A DNA stretch of 64,000 nt from an uncultured Caldisericota bacterium (GCA_903871855.1 CAIQIK010000016.1:1-64000); one strand, 5' to 3'; shown: positions 49,492-59,740, numbered from the stretch's first letter. Notes: generated by a model from the letters alone, not told the origin. A program made the numbers and translations.

Positions 49492-52143
49492 ATGGACCAG
49501 CGGACGTTCGTCTACGATTTCGAAGAAGGCAGCAAGGAGATGAAGACCATCCTTGGAGGAAAGGGGGCAGGTCTGGCAGAAATGACCAAGATCGGGCTTC
49601 CCGTACCCCCCGGTTTCACGATCTCGACTGAGATGTGCCCTGAGTACCTCAAGGCCGGTGATATTTCGGAGGCTCTGAAAAATGAGATCAGAGAGCACCT
49701 CACCCGCTTGGAGGACAAGCTGGGCAAGAAATTCGGTTCATCTCAGAACCCGCTGTTGGTCTCCGTTCGCTCTGGAGCAGCAGTCTCGATGCCTGGCATG
49801 ATGGATACCATCCTCAATCTCGGTCTCAATATCGAGACAGTTGAGGGTCTGGCAACGCTCACGGATAATCTCCGCTTTGCCTGGGACTCCTATCGACGGT
49901 TCACGCAGATGTATGGCAATGTCGTGCTTGGGATCGTGCATGATGACTTTGAGAGGATCCTGGGAGAGCAGAAACAGCTCCAGGGTGTCACACTGGACAC
50001 AGATCTGTCGGTTGACAGTCTGAAGGCCCTCGTCCAGAAGTACTTTGCGCTTGTTCAGGAAAAGACCGGCAAACCTTTCCCGCAGGACCCGATGGACCAG
50101 TTGCTCGGGGCGGTGGGCGCCGTATTCCGCTCATGGAATACTGAGCGAGCCATCACCTATCGCAAAATCGAAAAAATCAGCGGACTCATTGGCACAGCAG
50201 ACACGGTTCAGTCCATGGTCTTTGGCAACATGGGCAACGACTCTGCAACGGGTGTTTGTTTCACCCGTGACAATTCCACCGGGGCCAAGCGTTTCTCGGG
50301 CGAGTACCTCATCAACGCTCAGGGTGAAGACGTTGTCGCCGGCATTCGTACGCCCAAGAATATCGACGCAATGGAAACAGAGATGCCCGAAACGTACAGT
50401 CGGCTTGTCGAGGTATCGCTTCTCCTCGAGAAGCACTATCGTGATATGCAGGACATGGAGTTCACGGTCGAACGGGGCAAGCTGTTCATGCTGCAGACCC
50501 GTAATGCCAAACGAAGCCCCGTCGCAGCCGTCAAGGTTGCCGTCGACATGGTCGTTGAAGGTCTCCTCACCAAAGAAGAAGCTGTCATGCGCGTGACTCC
50601 CACCCAGCTCGACACCCTGCTGCACCCACAGGTAGACCCACGGGCCAAGGTTCAGGTCATTGCCACGGCAATCCCCGCCTCCCCTGGTGCCGGCTATGGA
50701 AAAGTAATCTTCGAGTCAAAGAAGGCCGCCGAGCTCGGTGAAGCGGGAGAGAAGGTTGTTCTCGTTCGGCAGGACACGTCTCCCGAGGACATTGATGGTA
50801 TCTCCAAGGCTCAGGCGACATTGACGACGCGTGGTGGTGCCTCGGCGCATGCGGCACTCGTAGCCCGTGGGCTCGGCAAACCGTGTGTGGTCGGCGCCGA
50901 TCAGATCAAGCTCAACAACATGGAGAAGACCTTTACGGCAAATGGCGTAACCGTTCACGAGGGTGACGTCATCACAGTGAACGGCACGACCGGTGAAGTC
51001 ATCCTTGGCCAGGCCCCAATGGTCGATGCCGAGCAGACTGCCGAACTTACTACCCTGCTTGGCTATGCAGACGGCATTCGCCGTCTCGGTGTACGCGCCA
51101 ACGCAGACACACCTGCGAATGCCCACAAGGCACGCGCTTTTGGCGCAGAGGGCATTGGTTTGTGTCGCACAGAGCGCATGTTCAACGATCCCGACCGTCT
51201 TCCACTCATGCAGGAGATGGTCATTGCGGGTTCGCTCGAAGAGCGCACCCCCGCCCTCGAGAAACTGCTTCCCATGCAGCGCGAGGACTTCGAGAAGATC
51301 CTTGAGGCCATGGATGGTCTCCCGGTCATCATTCGTCTGCTGGACCCGCCTCTCCACGAGTTTTTGCCCCAGTGGGACCGCCTCGTGAGTGAACTGGCAG
51401 AGGCCAAGGCTGCGAGTGATCCCTTCCGAGTCGCTTATGTGGAGAAAGTTATGAAGCGCTACGGCGAGCTCAAGGAGTTCAACCCGATGATCGGGTTCCG
51501 CGGCTGCCGCGTTGGAATCGTGTATCCCGACATTTACGAGCTGCAGGTCCGTGCAATCGCCGAGGCAACTGCCACGCTGGTTAAGCGAGGATTGCATCCG
51601 ATGCCCGAGATCATGCTCCCACTCGTTGGCCACGTCAATGAGATCAAGCAGCTCAAGCCCCTGGTTCAGGAACAGCTCGACAAGGTGTTCGAACGCGAGG
51701 GCATCACCGTTGTTGTGAAGATCGGTACCATGGTCGAAGTGCCGCGTGCATGCCTGACCGCAGATGAGATCGCCGAGTATGCCGAGTTCTTCAGCTTTGG
51801 CACCAATGACCTCACCCAGACGACGTATGCCTATAGCCGTGATGATGCCGCAGGCACATTCCTGCCGACTTACCTTGAGTCAAAGGTCTTGGACGTCGAC
51901 CCATTCCAGACCATCGACCGGAAAGGCGTGGGCAAGCTCATCCGCATCGCGGTGGTCCTTGGTCGCCAGACGAACCCTCATATTGAAATCGGTATCTGCG
52001 GGGAACAGGGGGGCGAGGCTGATTCGATCGACTTCTGTCACACCTCCGGACTTGACTACGTCTCCTGCTCGGCTCCACGCGTTCCCATCGCGCGCCTTGC
52101 TGCTGCGCAGGCCGCCATCAAGAACAGGCTGGCCGTCAGTTAA
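49492..52143 (+). CDS. ppdK: Pyruvate, phosphate dikinase
   Basis: LGGKGAGLAEMTKIGLPVPPGFTI; TTRGGASAHAALVARGLGKPCVVG; GTNDLTQTTYAYSRDDA; start ATG after SD AGGAGG. Confidence 0.97.
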   Translation: MDQRTFVYDFEEGSKEMKTILGGKGAGLAEMTKIGLPVPPGFTISTEMCPEYLKAGDISEALKNEIREHLTRLEDKLGKKFGSSQNPLLVSVRSGAAVSMPGMMDTILNLGLNIETVEGLATLTDNLRFAWDSYRRFTQMYGNVVLGIVHDDFERILGEQKQLQGVTLDTDLSVDSLKALVQKYFALVQEKTGKPFPQDPMDQLLGAVGAVFRSWNTERAITYRKIEKISGLIGTADTVQSMVFGNMGNDSATGVCFTRDNSTGAKRFSGEYLINAQGEDVVAGIRTPKNIDAMETEMPETYSRLVEVSLLLEKHYRDMQDMEFTVERGKLFMLQTRNAKRSPVAAVKVAVDMVVEGLLTKEEAVMRVTPTQLDTLLHPQVDPRAKVQVIATAIPASPGAGYGKVIFESKKAAELGEAGEKVVLVRQDTSPEDIDGISKAQATLTTRGGASAHAALVARGLGKPCVVGADQIKLNNMEKTFTANGVTVHEGDVITVNGTTGEVILGQAPMVDAEQTAELTTLLGYADGIRRLGVRANADTPANAHKARAFGAEGIGLCRTERMFNDPDRLPLMQEMVIAGSLEERTPALEKLLPMQREDFEKILEAMDGLPVIIRLLDPPLHEFLPQWDRLVSELAEAKAASDPFRVAYVEKVMKRYGELKEFNPMIGFRGCRVGIVYPDIYELQVRAIAEATATLVKRGLHPMPEIMLPLVGHVNEIKQLKPLVQEQLDKVFEREGITVVVKIGTMVEVPRACLTADEIAEYAEFFSFGTNDLTQTTYAYSRDDAAGTFLPTYLESKVLDVDPFQTIDRKGVGKLIRIAVVLGRQTNPHIEIGICGEQGGEADSIDFCHTSGLDYVSCSAPRVPIARLAAAQAAIKNRLAVS

Positions 52144-52159
52144 TACAGAATCCTCATAG

Positions 52160-53266
52160 ATGCTACCTATCACAAACTACCGGGATAGGGAAGGGAGGCT
52201 GCTCTCTCAGAGAGCAGCCTTTGGCATTGCCAGCAAAGGACGAGCCTTGCCTGAAAGCGATGACGGCATCCGATCGCCATTTCAGAAGGACCGAGACCGC
52301 ATTATTCACTCGAGAGCATTCCGTAGGCTCCAGTACAAGACGCAGGTCTTCATGGCACCAAAGGGTGATGAAATACGCACACGGCTCACGCACACCCTCG
52401 AGGTCGCGCAACTGTCGCGTTCGGTGTCTGAAGCTCTCGGTCTCAACGAGGACCTCGCCGAAGCGATTGCTCTGGGTCACGACCTTGGCCATGCACCATT
52501 CGGACACACCGGAGAAGCGGTCCTGGACATAAAACTGAAGAGTATTGATCCCGGATTGGGGTTCGAGCATGCACTGCAGAGCCTTCGGGTAGTCGACACG
52601 CTGGAGCGTCGTGAGCGTGGGCATGGTGACGTGCTCTTTGGGCTCAATCTCACGTATGAGACCCGCAATGGTATAGCCTCTCACAGCAAAGGGCTTGAAG
52701 AAATGTGCAAGCTCGATGACATGCAGAGTCCACAGACTCTGGAGGGGCAAATCGTGCGACTCTGTGATAGAGTCGCTTATGTTAACCACGACCTCGATGA
52801 CGCCATACACGCCGGGATTATCGATACGACCGACGTCCCGGCAATGACGGTGGATGCGCTGGGCACTTTCTATTCGCAACGCCTCGATACGATGGTACTG
52901 GACATCATCCGGTCCAGTTCCGCCGCCGGCGAAATCATCATGAGCCGACCCATACAGGAGGCCATGGACAACCTGATGCTTTTCCTGAAAGACAGGGTAT
53001 ACCTGGATTCGGAACCAAAACGCGAAGAAGGGAAAGCATGTGACCTGCTATCCCGCATTTTCGACTTCTGCATGCAAGACGTCAGGCGCATGGAGTCCTA
53101 CCTGCGAGAGCACCCCATGACCTGCGAGTCAGACGATCCGGTTTCCATGCTCCGTGGAGATCTCCGGAGCACGGCACGGATCGTGACGGACTATGTCGCC
53201 TCGATGACAGATCGAATGGCGCTCAAGGTGGCAACAGAACTGGTGATTCCGCACATCTACGTCTAG
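52160..53266 (+). CDS. Deoxyguanosinetriphosphate triphosphohydrolase-like HD protein
   Basis: FQKDRDRIIHSRAFRRLQYKTQVF, RTRLTHTLEVAQLSRS, GHDLGHAPFGHTGE. Confidence 0.93.
   Translation: MLPITNYRDREGRLLSQRAAFGIASKGRALPESDDGIRSPFQKDRDRIIHSRAFRRLQYKTQVFMAPKGDEIRTRLTHTLEVAQLSRSVSEALGLNEDLAEAIALGHDLGHAPFGHTGEAVLDIKLKSIDPGLGFEHALQSLRVVDTLERRERGHGDVLFGLNLTYETRNGIASHSKGLEEMCKLDDMQSPQTLEGQIVRLCDRVAYVNHDLDDAIHAGIIDTTDVPAMTVDALGTFYSQRLDTMVLDIIRSSSAAGEIIMSRPIQEAMDNLMLFLKDRVYLDSEPKREEGKACDLLSRIFDFCMQDVRRMESYLREHPMTCESDDPVSMLRGDLRSTARIVTDYVASMTDRMALKVATELVIPHIYV
52196..52222 (+). repeat. Perfect 12-bp inverted repeat (AGGCTGCTCTCT-C-AGAGAGCAGCCT) inside the 5' coding region of the dGTPase gene
   Basis: Direct reading; terminator-like hairpin 53 nt after the ppdK stop codon. 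Confidence 0.85.
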
Positions 53267-53299
53267 AAAACCCGAAAACACCGATTGTGGTGCGTCTGT

Positions 53300-53331
53300 G
53301 AGGAGGCCGGGAACGATTCAGGCCTCCTTTC
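53300..53331 (+). terminator. Possible terminator after the dGTPase gene
   Basis: AGGAGGCC-N12-GGCCTCCT followed by TTCTC; weak U-tract. Confidence 0.5.
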
Positions 53332-53359
53332 TCGTATACCTAGGTGGTAACCACTACAC

Positions 53360-55069
53360 ATGGAATACAAAGAATACATCGCCGACATAAGCACCAAAAT
53401 TGGCATCCTCGACGTTATAGGCCACTACGTCAGACTGCGCAAACAGGGCCGCAACTACGTGGGCCTCTGCCCATTTCACCATGAGAAGACGCCATCATTC
53501 ACGGTCAGTCCCGACAAGAACATGTTCTACTGCTTTGGCTGCAAGGCATCCGGAGATATGCTGACGTTTGTGCGCAAAGTGCACAACGTATCGCTTCCAG
53601 AAGCAATCGAGATCGTGTCCAAGGAGTTCCATGTCGAGCTGCCGCCATGGCATATGTCCACGGCGGCATCACGAGAGCGTCAGGAACTCCTGCAAACGCT
53701 CAAGATCGTCGCGACCGCGTTCGCTGCTGCACTGCAGAGCGCTCAAGCAGGAGAGTGCCAGGAGTATATCAGAAGTCGCGGACTTAGTTCTGAGACGGTG
53801 AAGCATTTCTCTCTTGGCTATTGTCCCCACAATACAGACAGCCTCGTCAAGTGGTGTTCGGAACATGGGACCCTCGAGGACAGTCTCGCACGCACCGGCA
53901 TCGTGCAACGGCATGAAGGGCATACATTCTCGCCATTTGCGCACCGACTGATGTTTCCAATCTGGGACAGCATCGGCAATATCATCGCATTTGGTGGACG
54001 AGCTATCGACGGGTCGATGCCCAAATACACGAACAGCCCCGAGACTCCGCTGTTTGCCAAGAGAAGAACGCTTTACGCGCTCCCTCTTGCCGAGCCGTCC
54101 ATACGTGAAACCGGAGTGGCTGTCGTCGTCGAGGGATACATGGACGCTATCGCTCTCCACGCCGCAGGTTTCACCAATACGGTTGCCTCGCTTGGCACGG
54201 CATTCACAGAGGAACAAGCTACTCTTCTGAAACGGAGCGCGTCTCGCGTTCTTCTCAATTTCGACAGCGATGAAGCCGGCCAGCGGGCCGCTCGACTTGC
54301 ACTCTCTATAGCCGACCGAACCGGGCTGGATGTAGCCGTAGTCAGGGTCGAAGGGGCAAAGGACCCAGATGAGCTGCTGCGCGAACCTGGGGGAAAGGCT
54401 CAATACCAGGTCGCCCTGGACAAGGCAATATCCGTGGGCGACTTCCTGCTCGATGCTGCCGCCCTTGGCAGGGACATGACCTCAGTAAGCGGTCGGAGGG
54501 CATTTGTGCAGGAGGTGATGGAGTCTGTGGACGGCATGCAGGACTCATTGCTGAGAACTCAGCTTCTCACTCAGATTGCACGCCGAGTCGATATTCGTGA
54601 GGAAGAGGTTCTCGCAATGTACCACAAGGGCCGCACAAACGTTGAACAGCCCGCGGTCACTGATCCGTGGAGACTCCCGCGCAAGAGCCTGGGACACTCC
54701 AGAATCCCGACAGGGGGATCTCTGCAGAGCGCACGCTCTGTGCTTGAGCAGGACGTTGTCCATGGCTTGATACACAATCTCGACAGACTTTTCGAGCTTC
54801 TGCCGCTCCTCGATGGACTGTCGTTGCAGGATGAAGCCTGTCAGGAGATTCTCAGCGTACTGCGCCGAGAGACCTCCGGCGAAACAGATCTGGTGCCCTC
54901 GCTGGTTGCACAGCTCGGGCCGGAAGCTTCGGCTCTGGTAGGTCGATGGAGCCTCGAAGAACACAAGTTAAGCTACCAGGGAGTGAGAGATACAGCCAGC
55001 AGGCTGCAATCGGGATCGTCTGCCGTGACAACGGGAGATGGTTCGATGACCCGTGAAAGGGGTGGGTGA
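53360..55069 (+). CDS. dnaG: DNA primase
   Basis: Zn motif [54 protein letters not shown]. Confidence 0.97.
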   Translation: MEYKEYIADISTKIGILDVIGHYVRLRKQGRNYVGLCPFHHEKTPSFTVSPDKNMFYCFGCKASGDMLTFVRKVHNVSLPEAIEIVSKEFHVELPPWHMSTAASRERQELLQTLKIVATAFAAALQSAQAGECQEYIRSRGLSSETVKHFSLGYCPHNTDSLVKWCSEHGTLEDSLARTGIVQRHEGHTFSPFAHRLMFPIWDSIGNIIAFGGRAIDGSMPKYTNSPETPLFAKRRTLYALPLAEPSIRETGVAVVVEGYMDAIALHAAGFTNTVASLGTAFTEEQATLLKRSASRVLLNFDSDEAGQRAARLALSIADRTGLDVAVVRVEGAKDPDELLREPGGKAQYQVALDKAISVGDFLLDAAALGRDMTSVSGRRAFVQEVMESVDGMQDSLLRTQLLTQIARRVDIREEEVLAMYHKGRTNVEQPAVTDPWRLPRKSLGHSRIPTGGSLQSARSVLEQDVVHGLIHNLDRLFELLPLLDGLSLQDEACQEILSVLRRETSGETDLVPSLVAQLGPEASALVGRWSLEEHKLSYQGVRDTASRLQSGSSAVTTGDGSMTRERGG

Positions 55070-56544
55070 TGGCAGAGAAGAAGAATACCGCACGCAAGAC
55101 CGAGGTTCACGAAGAGGCTCATCGACCCAAGGCCTTGCGACTCCCGCATAAGAAGTTGACAAAAACGGCAACTCTGTCCGAGGCAGTCATTAAGAACAAA
55201 CGCTTCAGGCCGTCCCGGAAGAACCCTGTGAACACTGCCGTGGACAAAACCTCTGAGACCGTGCCCACTACGAGGCGTGTTCCCACAGTAAAGTTCCTGG
55301 ACAACGAGAAGAAAACGATCGGTAAAGAAGGACACGAATCCGATCTGGAGCTGGAAGAGGAACAGGAAGGTTCCCACGAAGAAGGTCCCACCACTGAACC
55401 GCCGCTCCCCAAGAAACGTGAGCTGGTCAAGCTGCTAGACAGCGCCCGCCAAGAAGGCGTTCTGGACTATGAGGCCGTCATGAATGCGTTAGAAAAGCAT
55501 GACCTCTCCGTCGAAGAGCTCGACGTCTTCTATGAGCGGATGGACTTTGAGGGAATTGTCTTTGGCACTCCCCGTTTCGTCAAGTCCACAGCCAAGAAAA
55601 CGATCACAGCACCTTCCATCCCCTCGATCATCCGCGTTACGACCCAGGAAGAGCAGAATCCGATCCAATCCTATCTGAGCGATATCGGCCGCGTGCCGCT
55701 GCTGACACCGGATCAGGAGAAGTCACTGGGCAAAAGCGTCATGGCGGGCGATATGGAGGCGCGGCGCCAGCTTATCGAGGCCAACCTTCGGCTGGTCGTC
55801 AGTATCGCGAAGAAATACACGGGTCGCGGCCTGTCCTTCCTTGACTTGGTCGAAGAGGGCAATCTCGGCCTTATCAGGGCCGTCGAGAAGTTCGACTACA
55901 AGCGTGGATTTCGATTCTCCACGTACGCCACCTGGTGGATCCGCCAGTCGATGACACGTGCGCTGGCTGACCAGTCACGCCTGATCCGGGTGCCGGTACA
56001 CATGGTCGAGAACCTCAACAAAATCGACAAGATCAAGAAGGGATTCCTTCAGGAACATGGGCGAGAGCCGACCAAAGAAGAGCTCGCCACCGCCATGGGC
56101 ATTCCCGTCAAAAAGATCATCCGGTATCTGCGCCTCGGGCAACAGCCACTATCTCTCGAGAACACCGTTGGAGATGAGGAGGAGAGTCGTCTGGAGAACT
56201 TCATTGAGGACGAGAAGAGCCCCTCTCCTGAGAAGGAAACCTTCAACAAATACTACAAAGAACAGTTGGAGCGCATCCTCGAGACGCTCCCGGAACGAGA
56301 GAAGAAGATCCTCATCTACAGAGAGGGTCTTCAGGGTGAATACGAGCACACGCTGGAAGAAGTCGGCACAATGTTCCAGGTCACGCGTGAACGTATCCGC
56401 CAGATCGAGGCTAAAGCCAAGCGCAAGCTCAAGGAGATGATTGCCAAGGAGAATGGGATGAGTGAGGAGGACATGCACAACGATGGCAATGTCATCCGGC
56501 ATCGCACGTCGTCGAATCGAAGGCGGTCGCCCTCTCAGACCTGA
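55069..56544 (+). CDS. rpoD: Primary sigma-70 factor
   Basis: Regions 2 ([40 protein letters not shown]), 3 and 4 ([28 protein letters not shown]). Confidence 0.97.
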   Translation: MAEKKNTARKTEVHEEAHRPKALRLPHKKLTKTATLSEAVIKNKRFRPSRKNPVNTAVDKTSETVPTTRRVPTVKFLDNEKKTIGKEGHESDLELEEEQEGSHEEGPTTEPPLPKKRELVKLLDSARQEGVLDYEAVMNALEKHDLSVEELDVFYERMDFEGIVFGTPRFVKSTAKKTITAPSIPSIIRVTTQEEQNPIQSYLSDIGRVPLLTPDQEKSLGKSVMAGDMEARRQLIEANLRLVVSIAKKYTGRGLSFLDLVEEGNLGLIRAVEKFDYKRGFRFSTYATWWIRQSMTRALADQSRLIRVPVHMVENLNKIDKIKKGFLQEHGREPTKEELATAMGIPVKKIIRYLRLGQQPLSLENTVGDEEESRLENFIEDEKSPSPEKETFNKYYKEQLERILETLPEREKKILIYREGLQGEYEHTLEEVGTMFQVTRERIRQIEAKAKRKLKEMIAKENGMSEEDMHNDGNVIRHRTSSNRRRSPSQT

Positions 56545-56559
56545 TTGACAGTCCGCATC

Positions 56560-56587
56560 TTGACATTTTGGCTCTCAAGACTAGAAT
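56560..56587 (+). promoter_or_regulatory. tRNA-Asn promoter TTGACA-N16-TAGAAT
   Basis: Hexamers 12 nt upstream of the tRNA. Confidence 0.8.
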
Positions 56588-56598
56588 GCCTATTACGT

Positions 56599-56674
56599 TC
56601 CCCGATAGCTCAACGGTGGTAGCACTGGACTGTTAATCCGGGGGTTGTAGGTTCGAATCCTACTCGGGGAGCCA
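56599..56674 (+). tRNA. tRNA-Asn (anticodon GTT), CCA encoded
   Basis: Acceptor TCCCCGA/TCGGGGA, loop CTGTTAA. Confidence 0.95.
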
Positions 56675-56714
56675 GAATTCGGTCCGCCAATTTGGAATTG
56701 TATAATATTTGGTG

Positions 56715-56755
56715 CACGGCCCCGTGGGATGAATTCCACGGGGCCGTGTTTCTTT
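56715..56755 (+). terminator. Rho-independent terminator downstream of tRNA-Asn
   Basis: Perfect 13-bp stem CACGGCCCCGTGG/CCACGGGGCCGTG, 8-nt loop, TTTCTTTTT tail. Confidence 0.92.
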
Positions 56756-56965
56756 TTCCACTATGTGGCCCTGCATTGCCTACTCCTGACCAAAGCCAAG
56801 AAGGAGAACCTCCTCAACCAGCTCAAGAACAAGCAGGGGCTTGTCGACGTGTGCGAGAAAACTGCCAACAATAAACTGGCGGCTGCGTCGGCGATGATGA
56901 TTCTCCCTTAGAACCCGACCCGACCACCAGTTCCGGTGCAAGTGATTGTGCGGCTTCTCGCCAGG

Positions 56966-57220
56966 CTATCTGCTTCCGCGCCTTAGGAGCCGGAGCAAGG
57001 CGACCAACAATATCGCGCCCACCACTGCCGTAATCAGGGCTCCAAGCAGTCCGCTTCCCGGAGCAATCCCCAGCTTCCCAAACAACCATCCACCGATCCA
57101 GCCGCCGATCGCACCGACAATCAAATCGCCGAGCAAACCATAGCCGCTGCCTTTGATGACTTGACCCGCGATCCAGCCGGCGGCGATACCGATGACGACC
57201 CACCAGAACCAACTTGGCAT
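56966..57220 (-). CDS. GlsB/YeaQ/YmgE family (transglycosylase-associated) small membrane protein
   Basis: 84 aa, GIAAGWIAGQVIKGSGYGLLGDLIVGAIGGWIGGWLFGKLGI. Confidence 0.9.
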   Translation of the reverse strand: MPSWFWWVVIGIAAGWIAGQVIKGSGYGLLGDLIVGAIGGWIGGWLFGKLGIAPGSGLLGALITAVVGAILLVALLRLLRRGSR

Positions 57221-57726
57221 ATCCTAGCCTCCTTGTTTCGACATCCTAGTCGTGGATTGATTATCAGACATCAAATAGACCGCCTCTTCGACGCTTGCCA
57301 GCCATTTCGCGTCCATGAATTCTGCTTTGCGGCCAGCTGGTCCAGACGCCGACGAATGTTGAGCAATATACTAATGGAATACTAACGAGGCCAAATGGTC
57401 TTGTCAAGCCCCGACCTCTTTCTTCTCGGCTGCGTTTCGCCAGCTCCCTTCCGAGACTCTCCGATCGTCTCCACTACATATTCGAGCGACAGGTCTATCG
57501 GCCTGATTCCGGAGCTTCCCCGAGCACGGTCAAATGCGTCGCCAGCGACATCGCCCCAGGCAGAAGCTGATCGACTGGATAGACAGGCATACCCGAGATA
57601 CGATGGAATCCATAGTCGATGCCGGTAACAACGCTCGCTCTTGAGAGGCCATCTTCCTGACCCGCATGGGGCTCTGTCTCACGTCCGAGTGATACACGTC
57701 GATCGGTTCATCGCTATACTAAATGT

Positions 57727-58665
57727 ATGAGCAATTGGGTGGAACAAGGCGCTGCAGATGCGGGACAGCACATTCACGTCGAGACGAGGATCAAAGTCAA
57801 TGCCTGGTTACGCGTGCTACCCAGACGGGACGGTCAGGCACTTCATGAATTGGAGTCACTCTTCCTGGGCGTCGCAACAGGGGACCGGCTCCACTTCGAC
57901 GTATTTCCTTCGTCGTCTGCTGAATTCCATCTCACGTCCAATCGTCCAGACCTGGTTCCACACAACTCTGTACAGCGAGCCTGGACTGCGTTCAACACTG
58001 CCATCCGACCACTCCACGGGCGTCGCTCCTTCCAGGTTTTCGCGTATCTGGAAAAACGAATCCCCGAGAAGACCGGCCTCGGTGCGGGCAGTGGTGACGC
58101 AGGAGCAGCGATCCTTACACTGAACGAGTTCTATGGCTTTCCCCTTAGCTCCGGTCAGCTCCTGGCTCTGGCGAGCTCGCTCGGTTCTGATGTCCCATTC
58201 TTCGTCCAGTCAGGACCCTGCATCGTTCGCGGCACGGGGGAGATCCTGGACCCGACCCCCCCACTTTCTCCCTTATGGTGCTGCATCGCTCTTCCAACCT
58301 TCCGCATCGACACCAGCCGCGCCTATGCGGCTCTCGACGACACCATCGCCAGAAGAGAAGCATCAGAAGTCGAGCCCACGGTCGACCTGGGCTCTGTCAT
58401 TGAAGCCCTTCGCACACGCACGCCACTCGGAGGCTCTGGTGAAGTGCGCCTAAACTCCTTTGAAGCAGCTCTAGGCGAACATACCGCTAGCTTCTTGGGC
58501 ATTCGCGCCATGCTTCTCGCGAGTGGCGCCATTCTCAGCGGTCTCAGCGGCTCAGGGAGCGCTATCTTCGGTATATATGCAGAAAGGGCAGCTGCTTCTG
58601 CGGCTGCCCTTGAGGTCCGGCGACACGTCAGTGCAGCGCGGACACTTGTTGCGGAGATTTTGTAG
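57727..58665 (+). CDS. ispE: 4-diphosphocytidyl-2-C-methyl-D-erythritol kinase
   Basis: IKVNAWLRVLPRRDGQALHELESLF; GHMP motif KTGLGAGSGDAGAAI; GSDVPFFV; LSGSGSAIFGIY. Confidence 0.9.
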   Translation: MSNWVEQGAADAGQHIHVETRIKVNAWLRVLPRRDGQALHELESLFLGVATGDRLHFDVFPSSSAEFHLTSNRPDLVPHNSVQRAWTAFNTAIRPLHGRRSFQVFAYLEKRIPEKTGLGAGSGDAGAAILTLNEFYGFPLSSGQLLALASSLGSDVPFFVQSGPCIVRGTGEILDPTPPLSPLWCCIALPTFRIDTSRAYAALDDTIARREASEVEPTVDLGSVIEALRTRTPLGGSGEVRLNSFEAALGEHTASFLGIRAMLLASGAILSGLSGSGSAIFGIYAERAAASAAALEVRRHVSAARTLVAEIL

Positions 58666-58668
58666 AAG

Positions 58669-59031
58669 CTACTTGATCTCGACGGTGGCGCCGGCAGCCT
58701 CGAGCTTGGCCTTGATCTCGCCTGCTTCTTTCTCGGGGATATGCTCCTTGACGGGCTTTGGAGCGCCATCGACGACATCCTTGGACTCCTTGAGGCCGAG
58801 GCCGGTGATCTCGCGAACAACCTTGATGACCTCGATCTTCTTCTCGCCAACGGTCTTGAGGATAACATCAAACTCGGTCTTGACCTCGGCAACAGCAGCC
58901 GGGGCAGCAGCAACAGCAGCAGCCGGGGCAGCAGCTGAAACGCCAAACTTCTCTTCGATCATCTTAACAAGGTCGGCAAGGTCAAGAACGGTCATGCTCT
59001 CGATAGCTGAAAGGATTTCTTCTTTGGTCAT
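58669..59031 (-). CDS. rplL: Ribosomal protein L7/L12
   Basis: [56 protein letters not shown]. Confidence 0.98.
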   Translation of the reverse strand: MTKEEILSAIESMTVLDLADLVKMIEEKFGVSAAAPAAAVAAAPAAVAEVKTEFDVILKTVGEKKIEVIKVVREITGLGLKESKDVVDGAPKPVKEHIPEKEAGEIKAKLEAAGATVEIK

Positions 59032-59054
59032 GTCATTCCTCCTGTTGAATAATG

Positions 59055-59600
59055 TTATGCTTGCGGTGCGGTCTGAGCTTTCTGCTCGCGGACTCTGTCA
59101 AGTGCATAGGCAATACTGCTTACGGTTTGCTTCAGTGCCATGGCTAGCCCTGTAACCGGCCCGTTCATGCCGCGGCACACCTGTGCGATAAGCTCGTCCC
59201 TGGTCGGCAACAGCGCGAGACGCTCGACCATCGGCTCGTCGAAAAAGCGCCCGTCAACGATTGCTCCCTTGACGACAAAGCGCTGCTCGCCAGACTTGCC
59301 AGTCGGCTTCTTGTACAGGGCCTTTGCCAGAATCGATGGATCGGTCTTGCCAAGTCCGATGGCGGTCATCTGGGTGAACAGAGACTCCGGCAACATCAGG
59401 CCGACTTCCTTCATGGCCCGCTCGAGGAGAGTATTTTTGACGACGATATACTCAATACCCTGCTTCGTCAGCTTCTTGCGTTCGTTCGCAACAAACGACG
59501 CTTTTAGCCCCTCGTAGCCCACGAAAACGATGGACTCCGACTCTTTCAGTTGTTTGACAAGGTTCTCCACAAGCTGTTTCTTCTGATCCTTAGTTAGCAC
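59055..59600 (-). CDS. rplJ: Ribosomal protein L10
   Basis: [45 protein letters not shown] start with SD AGGAGG. Confidence 0.95.
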   Translation of the reverse strand: MLTKDQKKQLVENLVKQLKESESIVFVGYEGLKASFVANERKKLTKQGIEYIVVKNTLLERAMKEVGLMLPESLFTQMTAIGLGKTDPSILAKALYKKPTGKSGEQRFVVKGAIVDGRFFDEPMVERLALLPTRDELIAQVCRGMNGPVTGLAMALKQTVSSIAYALDRVREQKAQTAPQA

Positions 59601-59620
59601 GTTTCACCTCCTCTTTGCGT

Positions 59621-59740
59621 AGAAAAGAAAAGCTCTCTGCCAACAACAGAGAGCCGTATTGCACATGGTCAACAAGCGCAAACGCCTCGGCGGGCAAGAT
59701 TGAGGGGACGAACCCCGCTCGCTGTCTTAGGCTACTAGTC
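59621..59740 (-). ncRNA. L10-leader-type autoregulatory RNA with terminator hairpin upstream of rplJ
   Basis: Minus strand CCTAAGACAGCGAGCGGGG...TTGCCCGCCGAGG core, then GCTCTCTG-N7-CAGAGAGC hairpin and TTTTCTTTTC tract. Confidence 0.75.

Noticed and set aside
50716-51633. 305-aa minus-strand ORF
   Set aside because: Antisense to the well-supported ppdK gene.
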